This document shows positions 9,691-17,705 of a stretch of 64,000 nucleotides of DNA, piece by piece. The notes beneath the pieces are model-generated. The model worked only from the letters and a program-made list of their open reading frames with translations, did not search any database and was not told the origin of the DNA. The stretch spans positions 594,389 through 658,388 of the forward strand of contig NZ_RDFA01000001.1 of assembly GCF_004118325.1 (NCBI RefSeq). Direction: 5' to 3'. The DNA is from Halorientalis pallida. GTDB lineage: Archaea > Halobacteriota > Halobacteria > Halobacteriales > Haloarculaceae. Both the position numbers and the translations under genes were made by a program. Every line of letters starts with the position of its first letter. Within the stretch, counting starts at the first letter, position 1.

Positions 9691-11078
9691 AGTGCGCCGA
9701 GCGCCAGCGCGACGACACCACCCGCGACAGCGGCGACGCCCGTCGCGAGGAAGTTGACGACCTGGTTCCCGAAGTACCGACCCTCGACGGTCGCCCCGAG
9801 GAGGCTGTCGGCAGTCATCCCGAGGACGCCCGCGCCGACGATCACCAGCGCGCCCAGCGGCTGGACCGACTCGAAGGCCACCGCGATGGCGGCGATCAGC
9901 CCCGCGCCCGCGATCCCGGCGAGTTCGCCCTGCCAGGTCACGGCCCCGTCGGTACCCGGCGCGACGCGCTCGAAGGTCGTGATGAGCCGCGGCTGGTCGA
10001 ACAGCCCGCCGATCTCGCTGGAGAGTGTGTCGCTCATCGCCGCGGCGACGGCCCCGGCGAAGGCGAAGAGGAACACGTCGGGCGAGACGGGCACGTGGGT
10101 CGGACTCGCCGCGAACCCGACGACCGCGACCAGCGCCATCAGGGAGTTGGCCAGCACGTTCCCGCTCCCGCGGACCCCCTCGTTCTCCTGTGCGATCCCC
10201 CGATCCTGTTTCTCGTCGTAGCGGAACTTCGTCGAGAGCGCGCCGACGCCGAAGAAGGTGATGAGCATGGCGAACCAGCCGTACCCCCCGAGGACGATGG
10301 TCAACAGCCCCAGCAGGACACCGGTGACCATCCCCGCGATGGAGGCCGCGTCCAGCCAGTAGGAGACGTAGCCGAAGCCGACCGTCACCGCGAGCGCGAC
10401 CGCGACGCGGACGGGCGAGACGGCGACTCCGAGGTCCGCGAACAGCCACAGCAGGAGTGCGACGGAGAGCATCACCAGCGGATCGTCACGGGCGAACAGG
10501 ACCGCCCGCAACAGCGACGCCAACAACGCTCCGCTGACCGCAAAGAAGGCGAGCGTGGCCGGCAGGACGGACTCGGGCGTCAGCGCCACCGTCGCCAGCC
10601 CCGCGCCGAATCCCAGCACCGAGCCACCGGCGACGAATCCCGCTGTCGCGACCGCCGGTTCCGACCGCCACGCCCTGACGAGGTGTTCCGCGAGGTTCCC
10701 GTACGAGAGGATGAACACCGCCGTCGAAAAGACCGTCATCGGAAGCGCGAACTGCAGGGCCAGCAGTGCCAGCCCCGCGATGGCGAGCGAGAAGCCCGCC
10801 AGCCCGTAGAGGCGACCGTCCTCGCGGTCGCCCGGCCGGGCGAACAACTCGAACACGAATCCCTCCTCGACGTAATAGAGGGCCAACACGGCAATCGCGA
10901 TGAACGGGAGTGTCCCGGCGACGGTGGCGACCGCCTGCGACGTGAGCCGGTCGGTGAACGGCACCGTTCCGGCGACGGCGGCGACCAGCTGTGGAGTCAC
11001 CCGGCTGACGGCCGGGACGAGCAGGCCACCCGTCCCGACCAGCGCGAACGCCCCCGCTCGCCGGACTGTCGTCGTCAC
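9687..11078 (-). CDS. DUF92 family integral membrane protein
   Basis: A 463-residue protein with about ten or more hydrophobic helices. GTG 11078 (VTTTVRRAGAFALVG) is the chosen start; the open frame reaches 11183 but the added residues fall in a hairpin-rich spacer. The C-terminal half carries DUF92 landmarks: GYGWFAMLITFFGVGALSTK, FRYDEKQ, GSGNVLANSLMAL, AAAMSDTLSSEIG and SLLGATVEGRYFGNQVVN. Relatives include phytol/dolichol-kinase-like polyprenol enzymes, which would fit the cis-prenyltransferase genes nearby, but this is inference. It is coupled to the acetyltransferase downstream. Confidence 0.87.
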   Translation of the reverse strand: MTTTVRRAGAFALVGTGGLLVPAVSRVTPQLVAAVAGTVPFTDRLTSQAVATVAGTLPFIAIAVLALYYVEEGFVFELFARPGDREDGRLYGLAGFSLAIAGLALLALQFALPMTVFSTAVFILSYGNLAEHLVRAWRSEPAVATAGFVAGGSVLGFGAGLATVALTPESVLPATLAFFAVSGALLASLLRAVLFARDDPLVMLSVALLLWLFADLGVAVSPVRVAVALAVTVGFGYVSYWLDAASIAGMVTGVLLGLLTIVLGGYGWFAMLITFFGVGALSTKFRYDEKQDRGIAQENEGVRGSGNVLANSLMALVAVVGFAASPTHVPVSPDVFLFAFAGAVAAAMSDTLSSEIGGLFDQPRLITTFERVAPGTDGAVTWQGELAGIAGAGLIAAIAVAFESVQPLGALVIVGAGVLGMTADSLLGATVEGRYFGNQVVNFLATGVAAVAGGVVALALGAL

Positions 11079-11116
11079 GTGCCGCCCGTTTTCCCGAGAC
11101 GCACTTAACAACCACC

Positions 11117-11173
11117 TTTTTTCGTGGGGGCCTCGCGCTCGCCTGCGGCGAGCGCTCGACCCCCACCAAAAAA
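11117..11173. repeat. Long imperfect inverted repeat (hairpin) in divergent spacer
   Basis: The left arm has a T run, GTGGGGG and GCGCTCGCC. After a TGC loop the right arm has GGCGAGCGC, CCCCCAC and an A run. A four-base internal mismatch and one outer C/C mismatch interrupt the stem. It lies between the divergent DUF92 and lipoprotein genes, so it is not in an ordinary terminator position. Confidence 0.75.
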
Positions 11174-11190
11174 TCTGGATCAAAAAAGGC

Positions 11191-11212
11191 GGATCGCGCG
11201 GTAGCGCGATCC
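11191..11212. repeat. Perfect 9-base inverted repeat
   Basis: GGATCGCGC and GCGCGATCC flank the loop GGTA. It sits 18 bases beyond the larger hairpin and about 160 bases before the lipoprotein start at 11370. Role unknown; it could be a regulatory site or a small repeated intergenic element. Confidence 0.7.
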
Positions 11213-11369
11213 GTTGCTGTGCTGGTGCTCGACCGCGACCACACCGCTACCGCAACGACCCTCCACACCACCGTCCCGCTACCGCCACCGCACCAGCAGC
11301 CCGCTACGCGACGGGCGAACTCGCCGGGTACCGACAAGACAGTTACCGCAGGCTACAGGATCGACGACC

Positions 11370-11909
11370 GTGCGCCGAATCGCCCTCCTCGCCTGCCTGC
11401 TCGTCCTGGCCGGCTGTCACACCGGCGGCGGACCAGTGGCGCCCACAGCGACGACGACGCCCGCCCAGGCACCGACCGTCTCGGTCGCGAACGGAAGCGA
11501 CGACCCGTTCGACCTCCCTATGTTCCGGTCGATTCCCGAGGTCAACGGTACCGTCGAAGTCGTCACCGTCGGGACCCAGCACGATTTCGAGGGGAGCGTG
11601 GCTGTGGTCGTCTGGAACGACGCGCCGCGGAACCGGTCGATCCGAATTGAGTTGACGTATCTCCCCACCAACGAGACGCTCTATCGCCGGGTGGCGGTAC
11701 CGGCCGACGAGGCGGTCGAGTTCGACGTGATGCGCTCGGGCCGGTACGCGCTGACGGTGAAGACGAACGCGACGACACATTCGCTCCCGCTCGGACGGGA
11801 CACGTTCGACTGCAACGACCACACGTTCGGTGTCCGGGCCCTCCCTGACGGGAACGTAACGCTGTCCGGGCTCAAGACGCAACTGGGCTGTAGCCCGCCC
11901 GGCGAGTGA
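11370..11909 (+). CDS. Sec-type lipoprotein of unknown function
   Basis: A 179-residue protein from GTG 11370 (VRRIALLACLLVLAGC). The frame is open upstream, but that part is Pro/Arg/Thr-rich shadow sequence. The N-terminus is a short positive end, a hydrophobic core and the lipobox LAGC near residue 16. A Thr/Ala-rich linker follows, then a beta-rich domain of about 130 residues (VEVVTVGTQHDFEGSVAVVV, YRRVAVPADEAVEFDVM) with cysteines near the end (FDCNDH, QLGCSP) that could pair. It looks like an Ig-like fold but I cannot name a family. It precedes the UppS-like gene by 55 bases on the same strand. Confidence 0.75.
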   Translation: MRRIALLACLLVLAGCHTGGGPVAPTATTTPAQAPTVSVANGSDDPFDLPMFRSIPEVNGTVEVVTVGTQHDFEGSVAVVVWNDAPRNRSIRIELTYLPTNETLYRRVAVPADEAVEFDVMRSGRYALTVKTNATTHSLPLGRDTFDCNDHTFGVRALPDGNVTLSGLKTQLGCSPPGE

Positions 11910-11964
11910 CCGCGACCGCGCACCGACCCGTGACCTTCATACTCCGTGACGGGAAATCCAATCT

Positions 11965-12573
11965 GTGGGCATCTACGATCAGTACCTCGCGGTCCGAACC
12001 CAGTGGGCCGACGAGGCGACGCCGGACAACGTCGCCGTCGTCATCACCGAGCGCGACCTGCTGGAACAGGGCGCGTACGACACCCTGGAGTCGTTCTTCG
12101 ACTGGGCCGTCGAGTACGGGGCCGAGCGGGTGATGGTCTACGTCTCCGTTCTCGACGCGGAGGCCGTGCCGACCCTCCGACGCGCGCTCGAAGACGTTGA
12201 CGCGCCCCGCGAGATGGCCGTCCGCGGCCCCGACGACGATCGCCGGGCCGATGCCCCCATCCAGGTGAGCATCGGTCTCGGTGGGAAACACGAGTTCGCC
12301 GCCGCCGTGCAGAGCGTCGCCGAGGAAGTCGAGGTGGGCGAGTTGACCCCCGGCGAAATCGACGAGGAGGACATCGAGGACCGGCTTGTCTTCCCGACCG
12401 ATCCCGACCTCGTCATCAAGACCGGAGCCGAGCGACTCTCTGACTTCATGATCTGGCAGTCCGTCTACTCGGAGCTGTACTTCACCGACGTGAACTGGCG
12501 GGACTTCCGGAAACGCGAGTACCTCCGGGCGATCCGGGATTTTCAGGACCGGCAGCGGCGGTTCGGACAGTGA
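11965..12573 (+). CDS. Undecaprenyl-diphosphate-synthase-like paralogue lacking the catalytic N-terminal motif
   Basis: A 202-residue cis-prenyltransferase-family protein starting at GTG 11965. The C-terminal half is canonical (VIKTGAERLSDFMIWQ, SVYSELYFTDVNWRDF), matching the RTGGExRxSNFLLWQxAYAEL pattern of UppS. The N-terminal substrate-binding motif DGNRR is absent: the equivalent place reads NVAVVITERDLLEQG. It is also shorter than the complete enzyme. It converges on the full uppS gene 22 bases away. A non-catalytic partner subunit, comparable in principle to the eukaryotic NgBR subunit, is possible; a degenerate paralogue is the alternative. Confidence 0.85.
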   Translation: MGIYDQYLAVRTQWADEATPDNVAVVITERDLLEQGAYDTLESFFDWAVEYGAERVMVYVSVLDAEAVPTLRRALEDVDAPREMAVRGPDDDRRADAPIQVSIGLGGKHEFAAAVQSVAEEVEVGELTPGEIDEEDIEDRLVFPTDPDLVIKTGAERLSDFMIWQSVYSELYFTDVNWRDFRKREYLRAIRDFQDRQRRFGQ

Positions 12574-12595
12574 CTGCAGGGAACGATCCGATCCG

Positions 12596-13534
12596 TCAAT
12601 CGGCCGCTGGTTCGGCCTCGAACTCGGCCTCGATGTCCTCTTCGTCCAGTCGTTCGCGCTCGCTACTGGGCAGTGCGTCGCGGAACCGCCCGAGGATCGA
12701 CCGGGCCTCCTCGAGTTCGGCGCTCCCCATCGCCCGGACCAGCGCGAGGGCGCGTTTGGCCCGGGCAGTCCGCCAGGACTCCTCGCGGGACTCGTAGGTG
12801 CGGATCGCCCTGAGGAAGTCGACTTTACGGAACTCGGGCCAGTAGGGGGTACAGAAGAAGACGGCGGCCTCGTTGCCGTTGGCGTGCCAGGGCAGGAAGT
12901 TGCTGGTGCGTTCGGCCCCGCCGGTCCGGAGGATGAGGTCGACGTCCCGGGACGGGCCTTCGTAGAGGCGATCTTCGACGGTCTCGGCGTCGATTTCCTC
13001 GGGATCGAGGTCGCCGTAGACCACGTCACGGGCCACGTCGCGGGCGGCCCCGAGCAGTTCCGCGCGGCCGCCGTAGGCCAGCGCGATGTTCAACTGGAGT
13101 TCGTCGTAGTCTCGGGTACGGCCCTCGGCGTACTGGATGGCGGTGCGGACCCGCCCCGGGAGGTCCTGGGTCTCGCCGATCGCCCGAATCCGCACTTCAC
13201 CCTCGTGGACGCGGTCGGCGTCGGCGAACTCGTAGAGTTTCTCCTCGATCAGGTCGAAGAGGGCCTCCCGCTGGTTGACCGGGCGGTCGAAGTTCTCCGT
13301 CGAGAAGGTGTAGAGCGTCAGCTCCTGGATACCGAATTCGTCACACCAGTTGAGCATGGCCTCGGTCGTCTCGGCCCCGGCGCGGTGACCCTCCGTGGCC
13401 CCTTCACCATTGTTCCGGGCGTAGCGACGGTTCCCGTCCTGGATGACGGCGACGTGATCGGGCATCCCCGATAGCTCCCACCGCAGCAACCGTTCGTACC
13501 CCGACAGCGCCTGCTGGCGCACCCACGCGAACAT
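12596..13534 (-). CDS. uppS: Undecaprenyl/polyprenyl diphosphate synthase (cis-prenyltransferase)
   Basis: A 312-residue enzyme that extends an allylic diphosphate with isopentenyl diphosphate to give the polyprenyl lipid carrier for glycan assembly. ATG 13534 gives MFAWVRQQALSGYERLLRWE and places the catalytic Asp at residue 33 in VAVIQDGNRRYARNNG. Also seen are GHRAGAETTEAML, LTLYTFSTENFDRP, LNIALAYGGRAE and DLILRTGGAERTSNFLPW. After that point it departs from the norm: where bacterial enzymes have LLWQxAYAELYFTD it reads LPWHANGNEAAVFFCTP. It is divergent from the cold-shock genes. Confidence 0.93.
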   Translation of the reverse strand: MFAWVRQQALSGYERLLRWELSGMPDHVAVIQDGNRRYARNNGEGATEGHRAGAETTEAMLNWCDEFGIQELTLYTFSTENFDRPVNQREALFDLIEEKLYEFADADRVHEGEVRIRAIGETQDLPGRVRTAIQYAEGRTRDYDELQLNIALAYGGRAELLGAARDVARDVVYGDLDPEEIDAETVEDRLYEGPSRDVDLILRTGGAERTSNFLPWHANGNEAAVFFCTPYWPEFRKVDFLRAIRTYESREESWRTARAKRALALVRAMGSAELEEARSILGRFRDALPSSERERLDEEDIEAEFEAEPAAD

Positions 13535-13606
13535 TGTAGGAAAATTCTCACCCCGTGATAAGTATCTTGTCCTCCCCGGCGGTATGGGGTGGGGTGACCC
13601 GCAGGC

Positions 13607-13617
13607 TTTTAATATAG
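13607..13617 (+). promoter_or_regulatory. TATA box of the tandem cold-shock genes
   Basis: TTTTAATATAG is centred about 28 bases before ATG 13640, the spacing expected for a leaderless or nearly leaderless haloarchaeal transcript. The bases just before the ATG, TAGTTGCA, are repeated before the third cold-shock gene at 62377. Confidence 0.65.
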
Positions 13618-13639
13618 TGACGTCCTCTGAGTAGTTGCA

Positions 13640-13834
13640 ATGGCGACCGGTACGGTTGATTTCTTCAACGACACTGGCGGTTACGGATTCATCGATACCG
13701 AAGACGCGGACGAGGACGTCTTCTTCCACATGGAAGACGTCGGCGGCCCCGACCTCGAGGAAGGGCAGGAGGTCGAGTTCGACATCGTGCAGGCCGACAA
13801 GGGCCCGCGTGCGGAGAACCTGGAGCGACTGTAA
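13640..13834 (+). CDS. Cold-shock protein, CspA family (first of tandem pair)
   Basis: A 64-residue single cold-shock domain. It carries the RNA-binding motifs in haloarchaeal form: GTVDFFNDTGGYGFID (RNP1 region) and DVFFHMEDV (RNP2 region). It is strongly acidic. Cold-shock domains bind single-stranded RNA or DNA and act as RNA chaperones. The second copy starts 2 bases after this stop; the two proteins differ at only two residues (Thr/Glu at position 3 and Glu/Thr near position 62). A TATA box lies upstream. Confidence 0.96.
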   Translation: MATGTVDFFNDTGGYGFIDTEDADEDVFFHMEDVGGPDLEEGQEVEFDIVQADKGPRAENLERL

Positions 13835-13836
13835 CC

Positions 13837-14031
13837 ATGGCGGAAGGCACAGTCGACTTCTTCAACGACACGGGCGGCTACGGCTTCATCGACACCGAGG
13901 ACGCGGACGAGGACGTCTTCTTCCACATGGAAGACGTCGGCGGCCCCGACCTCGAGGAAGGGCAGGAAGTGGAGTTCGACATCGTGCAGGCCGACAAGGG
14001 CCCGCGCGCCGAGAACCTCACCCGCCTGTAA
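13837..14031 (+). CDS. Cold-shock protein, CspA family (second of tandem pair)
   Basis: A 64-residue protein almost identical to the one ending at 13834, begun at ATG 13837 after a two-base gap, so cotranslation is likely. The same motifs are present (FFNDTGGYGFID, DVFFHMED). The DNA of the two copies differs mostly at third positions at the 5' side and is nearly identical across the middle (GACGCGGACGAGGACGTCTT onward), which suggests recent duplication or gene conversion. Confidence 0.95.
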   Translation: MAEGTVDFFNDTGGYGFIDTEDADEDVFFHMEDVGGPDLEEGQEVEFDIVQADKGPRAENLTRL

Positions 14032-14173
14032 CCGGGCACGTCAGTCGCGGTACTGTGCGGGGCCGCTGGCCCCGAGACGCAAACGTTCGAGCAGTGGCAC
14101 TGCCGGCGGCACGACCCCCGCGGCCAGCCCGAGACCGTGAGAGGTATGGGGACGGGCCGGCCAGCAACGAACA

Positions 14174-14587
14174 ATGGACACGCAGGACCCTATCGATCCG
14201 GACCTCTACCAGCGAGCGGAAGCACTCCTCGAACCCGGCGAGATCGAACTCGTGGGGATCATCGTCCACACGGAACTGGGTAGCGACGACGAGGCTACAC
14301 TCCACGAGGCGACCATCGAGATCGGCGAACTGATCGCCGAACACGCGGAACAGGATCCCAAGGACACCTACGTCTACTCGGGCAACGACGACCCCGAGTT
14401 CGGGCTGAACCAGCACCAGGGGCGCACGCTGGACGGCGACGAGTTCGTCTGGGAGTGCCAGCAACTGCTCCGGGAAGAGGAGTTCAAGATCGTCTTCTAC
14501 TACGAGGCCGACGTCGATCAGGACCGGCTGGTCGAGGCGGTCCGCGAGGACGGCTACACGGTCGAACCGGTGGCGGAATCGGGCTAA
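14174..14587 (+). CDS. Conserved haloarchaeal protein, DUF5778-like
   Basis: A 137-residue soluble acidic protein (MDTQDPIDPDLYQRAEALLE). Landmarks are GEIELVGIIVHTELGSDDE, HEATIEIGELIAEHAEQDP, TYVYSGNDDPEFG, DEFVWECQQLLREEEF and VFYYEADVDQDRLVEAV. I recall this pattern from a haloarchaea-specific DUF5778 family; no function is known. It precedes the haem operon on the same strand with 52 bases between, so it may belong to the same transcript. Confidence 0.75.
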   Translation: MDTQDPIDPDLYQRAEALLEPGEIELVGIIVHTELGSDDEATLHEATIEIGELIAEHAEQDPKDTYVYSGNDDPEFGLNQHQGRTLDGDEFVWECQQLLREEEFKIVFYYEADVDQDRLVEAVREDGYTVEPVAESG

Positions 14588-14639
14588 CTCGCGGCCGGAC
14601 AAGCGCGGATTTATGCCGCCCCGACCCCGAGATCCGTGT

Positions 14640-15713
14640 ATGAGCGAAGACCTCTCGCGGGTCGACCGGGCGATCGTCAACGCCTTCCAGGGCGGGTTCC
14701 CGGTCGTCGAAAGGCCCTTCGAGCCGGCGGCCGCGGCGCTCCAGGATCGGGGCGTCGACGTCGACGCCGACGACCTCTTCGAGCGGCTCAGGGACCTCGA
14801 CGACGAGGGTGTTCTGACCCGATTCGGCGCGCTGATCAACGCCGAAGAGATCGGCGGCGCGGCCACGCTCGTCGCCATGCACGCCCCCGAGGAGCGGTAC
14901 GACGAGGTAGCCGAGCAGGTCAATTCCTACGACGCGGTGGCACACAACTACGAGCGCGAGCACCCGCACCTCAACATGTGGTTCGTCGTCAGCGTCCCGG
15001 ACACCGACGAGGTCGAGGAGACGCTGTCGGCCATCGAGGCGGATACGGGCCAGGAGACCTACAACCTGCCCAAACAGCAGGAGTTCCGGGTGGAGGCGAA
15101 GTTCCTGCTCGACGGCCCGATCCCCGAAGGCGACGTGGACCTCTCGGACCTGGGCCCCGAGGTGACCCCGACCGACCGGACCTCGCTGACGCCAGCCGAA
15201 CTGGATCTCGTCCTCGAGATTCAGGACGGGCTCCCGATCTCGCCGACGCCGTATCACGACGTCGCCGAGGCGGTGGGCGAGGACGTCGAGTGGGTGCTCT
15301 CGACGATCAAGCGGTTTAACCAGGAGGGGAAGGTCCGACGTGTGGGCGTGATCCCGAACCACTACGCGCTGGGCTACACGGAAAACGGCATGACGGTCTG
15401 GGACGTGCCCGACGAGGTCGTCGACGAGGTCGGCCCCGCCGTCGCGTCGCTCGACTTCGTCACGCACTGCTACGAGCGGCCCCGGCACGAGGGCGTCTGG
15501 CCGTACAACTTCTTCGCGATGACACACGGCCGAAGTGAAGCAGAGAGCGCCGAGCGCGTCGAGCAGGTCCGCGAGAAGATGACCGAGTTCTGGGACGTGG
15601 CCGACGCGGACTGGGACACGCTGTTCTCCACCCGGATCCTCAAGAAGACGGGGATCCGGATGGACGAGCGTGCGAAGGCCAACACGGTCGAACCGGAGGA
15701 GGCCGACGACTGA
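14640..15713 (+). CDS. ahbAB: Siroheme decarboxylase, AhbA-AhbB fusion
   Basis: A 357-residue protein made of two Lrp/AsnC-like halves. Each has a winged-helix-like N-part (LSRVDRAIVNAFQGGFPVVE; LTPAELDLVLEIQDGLPISP) and an alpha-beta ligand-binding part. In most organisms AhbA and AhbB are separate; together they decarboxylate sirohaem to 12,18-didecarboxysirohaem in the alternative haem pathway. The second half keeps the conserved Trp-Pro-Tyr-Asn region (EGVWPYNFFAMTHGR). ATG 14640 is favoured over the upstream in-frame codon at 14613. Precorrin-2 dehydrogenase and hemA follow directly, which supports this over a regulator role. Confidence 0.88.
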   Translation: MSEDLSRVDRAIVNAFQGGFPVVERPFEPAAAALQDRGVDVDADDLFERLRDLDDEGVLTRFGALINAEEIGGAATLVAMHAPEERYDEVAEQVNSYDAVAHNYEREHPHLNMWFVVSVPDTDEVEETLSAIEADTGQETYNLPKQQEFRVEAKFLLDGPIPEGDVDLSDLGPEVTPTDRTSLTPAELDLVLEIQDGLPISPTPYHDVAEAVGEDVEWVLSTIKRFNQEGKVRRVGVIPNHYALGYTENGMTVWDVPDEVVDEVGPAVASLDFVTHCYERPRHEGVWPYNFFAMTHGRSEAESAERVEQVREKMTEFWDVADADWDTLFSTRILKKTGIRMDERAKANTVEPEEADD

Positions 15714-15726
15714 TGCGCAGGGACAG

Positions 15727-16374
15727 ATGATTCCCTTGCTTCACGACTTCACGGGCGCGACGGTCCTCGTGTTCGGCGGCGGGTCGGTCGGCGCGCGGAA
15801 GGCACGGCGGTTCGCCCGCGAGGCCGACGTGCTCGTCGTCAGCCCGACGTTCGCGGACGTGGAGTTCGGCGGGGCCGAGCGAATCCGTGCCGCGCCGGAC
15901 GCCGACGCGGTCGGGGAGTGGATCGACGATACCGATCCCGCGCTAGTGGTGGCCGCGACCGACGACGGCGACCTGAACGCGGCCATCGAGGACGCGGCGC
16001 GGGAGGCGGGCGCGCTGATCAACCGGACGGACGAACACGGCGAGCGCGATCCCGAGAGCGTCGTCGTCCCGGCCACAGTTCGGGACGGGCCGGTGACGGT
16101 CGCGATCTCGACGGGCGGGACGAGTCCGGCGTTGAGTCGGTACCTGCGCCAGCGGATCGAGGACGACATCGACGGGGCCGGCGAGATGGCGCGGCTGACG
16201 GGGGAGTTACGGGCGGAGATGCAGGCCGACGAGGTCGATCCGGGGCGGCGTCGGGATGCGATCCGGGCGGTCGTGCGATCCGGGCGTGTTTGGAAGCATT
16301 TAGATAGTGGCAGGACAAAGCCTCGGCAAGTGGCCGAGGACGTGATCGCGGACGTGACGGGTGATTTACAGTGA
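15727..16374 (+). CDS. Precorrin-2 dehydrogenase (siroheme synthase N-terminal type)
   Basis: A 215-residue enzyme that oxidises precorrin-2 to sirohydrochlorin using NAD. ATG 15727 gives MIPLLHDFTGATVLVFGGGS, a Rossmann fold with GGGSVGARKARRF. Later landmarks are LVVAATDDGDLNAAIEDAAR, LINRTDEHGERD, VPATVRDGPVTVAISTGGTSPALSRYLRQRIE, all typical of the CysG-N/Met8 family; TGGTSPALSR is the best conserved block. It lies 13 bases after ahbAB and overlaps hemA by 4 bases, so the three genes form one operon feeding sirohaem to the decarboxylase. Confidence 0.93.
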   Translation: MIPLLHDFTGATVLVFGGGSVGARKARRFAREADVLVVSPTFADVEFGGAERIRAAPDADAVGEWIDDTDPALVVAATDDGDLNAAIEDAAREAGALINRTDEHGERDPESVVVPATVRDGPVTVAISTGGTSPALSRYLRQRIEDDIDGAGEMARLTGELRAEMQADEVDPGRRRDAIRAVVRSGRVWKHLDSGRTKPRQVAEDVIADVTGDLQ

Positions 16375-17702
16375 TAAACGGAGCCGGCGTGATCGCGGGT
16401 GTCAGCATCGCCCACGGACAGGCTAGCGTCGACGACATCGAGGCGGCCTGTACCGAGAACCAGCGTCGGGCCGTCGAGTCACTGCTCGATCAGCCAGGCG
16501 TCGAAGAGGCGTACGTCCTCCAGACCTGTAATCGCGCGGAGGCCTACGTCGTCGCCCCCGAGGCGTCGGTCGGGCGGGCCGCCCTGGAGCGGTACCGCGC
16601 GGACGTACCCGACGGCGCCGTCGTCGAGATGGGGCACGAGGAGAGCCTGCGCCACCTCCTGCGCGTGGCGGCCGGCCTGGAGTCCATCGTTCTGGGCGAG
16701 GACCAGATCCTCGGCCAGGTCAGAGACGCCTACGAGGACTCACGCGGCGTCGGGGCGATGGGGCCGGTGCTGGAAAACGGCGTGACCAAGGCGATTCACG
16801 TGGGGGAGCGCGCCCGGACCGAGACCGCCATCAACGAGGGGACGGTCTCGCTGGGCAGTGCGGCCGTCGACCTCGCCGACCGGGAGCGCGACCTCGAGTG
16901 CGCGACGGCACTGGTCGTCGGCGCGGGCGAGATGGGTTCGCTCGTCGCCAAGGCCCTCGATGGGGTCGTCGAGCGCGTCCTCGTGGCCAATCGAACCGTC
17001 CCCCACGCCGAACACCTGGTGGGCCGACTCGACGTCGAGGGTGACGCACTCGGCCTCAACGGTGTCTCGACGGCCATCGAGCGAGCGGACCTGGTCATCA
17101 CGGCGACGGGGAGTCCCGAACACGTCGTCACGTTCGACACCATGGACCGCGCCGGTGACACCTTCGTGATCGACCTCGCTCAGCCCCGCGACGTACCGCC
17201 GGCGGCCGACGACCTCGACGCCGTGACGGTCAAAGACATGGACGCGCTGGAGTCGGTGACCACGGCCTCCCGGAAGCGCCGGGAGTCGGCCGCCGAGAAG
17301 GTCGAACAGCTCGTCGACGAGGAGTTCGAGCACCTGTTGACCCAGTACAAGCGCAAACGGGCCGATCAGGTGATCGCGGGGATGTACGAGAGCGCGGAGC
17401 GCATGAAGGCTCGCGAACTCTCGACAGCGCTGGAGAAGCTCGATCTGGACGACGAGGAGAAGGAAGTCGTCGAGTCGATGGCCGACGCGCTCGTCGGGCA
17501 GTTGCTCGCGCCGCCGACACAGAGCCTGCGCGACGCGGCCGAAGAGGACGACTGGACGACGATCAACACCGCGCTCCAGCTGTTCGACCCCGAATTCGGG
17601 TCGGACGTGCCGGAGTTCGTCTCCAGCATGGACCCCGAGGACATCCCTGAGGACATGAAAGCGGAGATGCCACAGGCGGTCCTCAACCAGCTGGACGACT
17701 GA
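16371..17702 (+). CDS. hemA: Glutamyl-tRNA reductase
   Basis: A 443-residue enzyme that reduces glutamyl-tRNA(Glu) to glutamate-1-semialdehyde, the first committed step of tetrapyrrole synthesis. It starts at GTG 16371 in a GTGA overlap with the previous stop. The active-site cysteine lies in VLQTCNRAEAYVV near residue 50. Also visible: HLLRVAAGLESIVLGEDQIL, GERARTETAINEGTVSLGSAAVDLA, the NADPH fold VVGAGEMGSLVAKAL, VLVANRTVPHAEHLV and FVIDLAQPRDVPP. The C-terminal dimerisation helices extend to the end. Operon position supports the assignment. Confidence 0.97.
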   Translation: MINGAGVIAGVSIAHGQASVDDIEAACTENQRRAVESLLDQPGVEEAYVLQTCNRAEAYVVAPEASVGRAALERYRADVPDGAVVEMGHEESLRHLLRVAAGLESIVLGEDQILGQVRDAYEDSRGVGAMGPVLENGVTKAIHVGERARTETAINEGTVSLGSAAVDLADRERDLECATALVVGAGEMGSLVAKALDGVVERVLVANRTVPHAEHLVGRLDVEGDALGLNGVSTAIERADLVITATGSPEHVVTFDTMDRAGDTFVIDLAQPRDVPPAADDLDAVTVKDMDALESVTTASRKRRESAAEKVEQLVDEEFEHLLTQYKRKRADQVIAGMYESAERMKARELSTALEKLDLDDEEKEVVESMADALVGQLLAPPTQSLRDAAEEDDWTTINTALQLFDPEFGSDVPEFVSSMDPEDIPEDMKAEMPQAVLNQLDD

Positions 17703-17705
17703 TTC

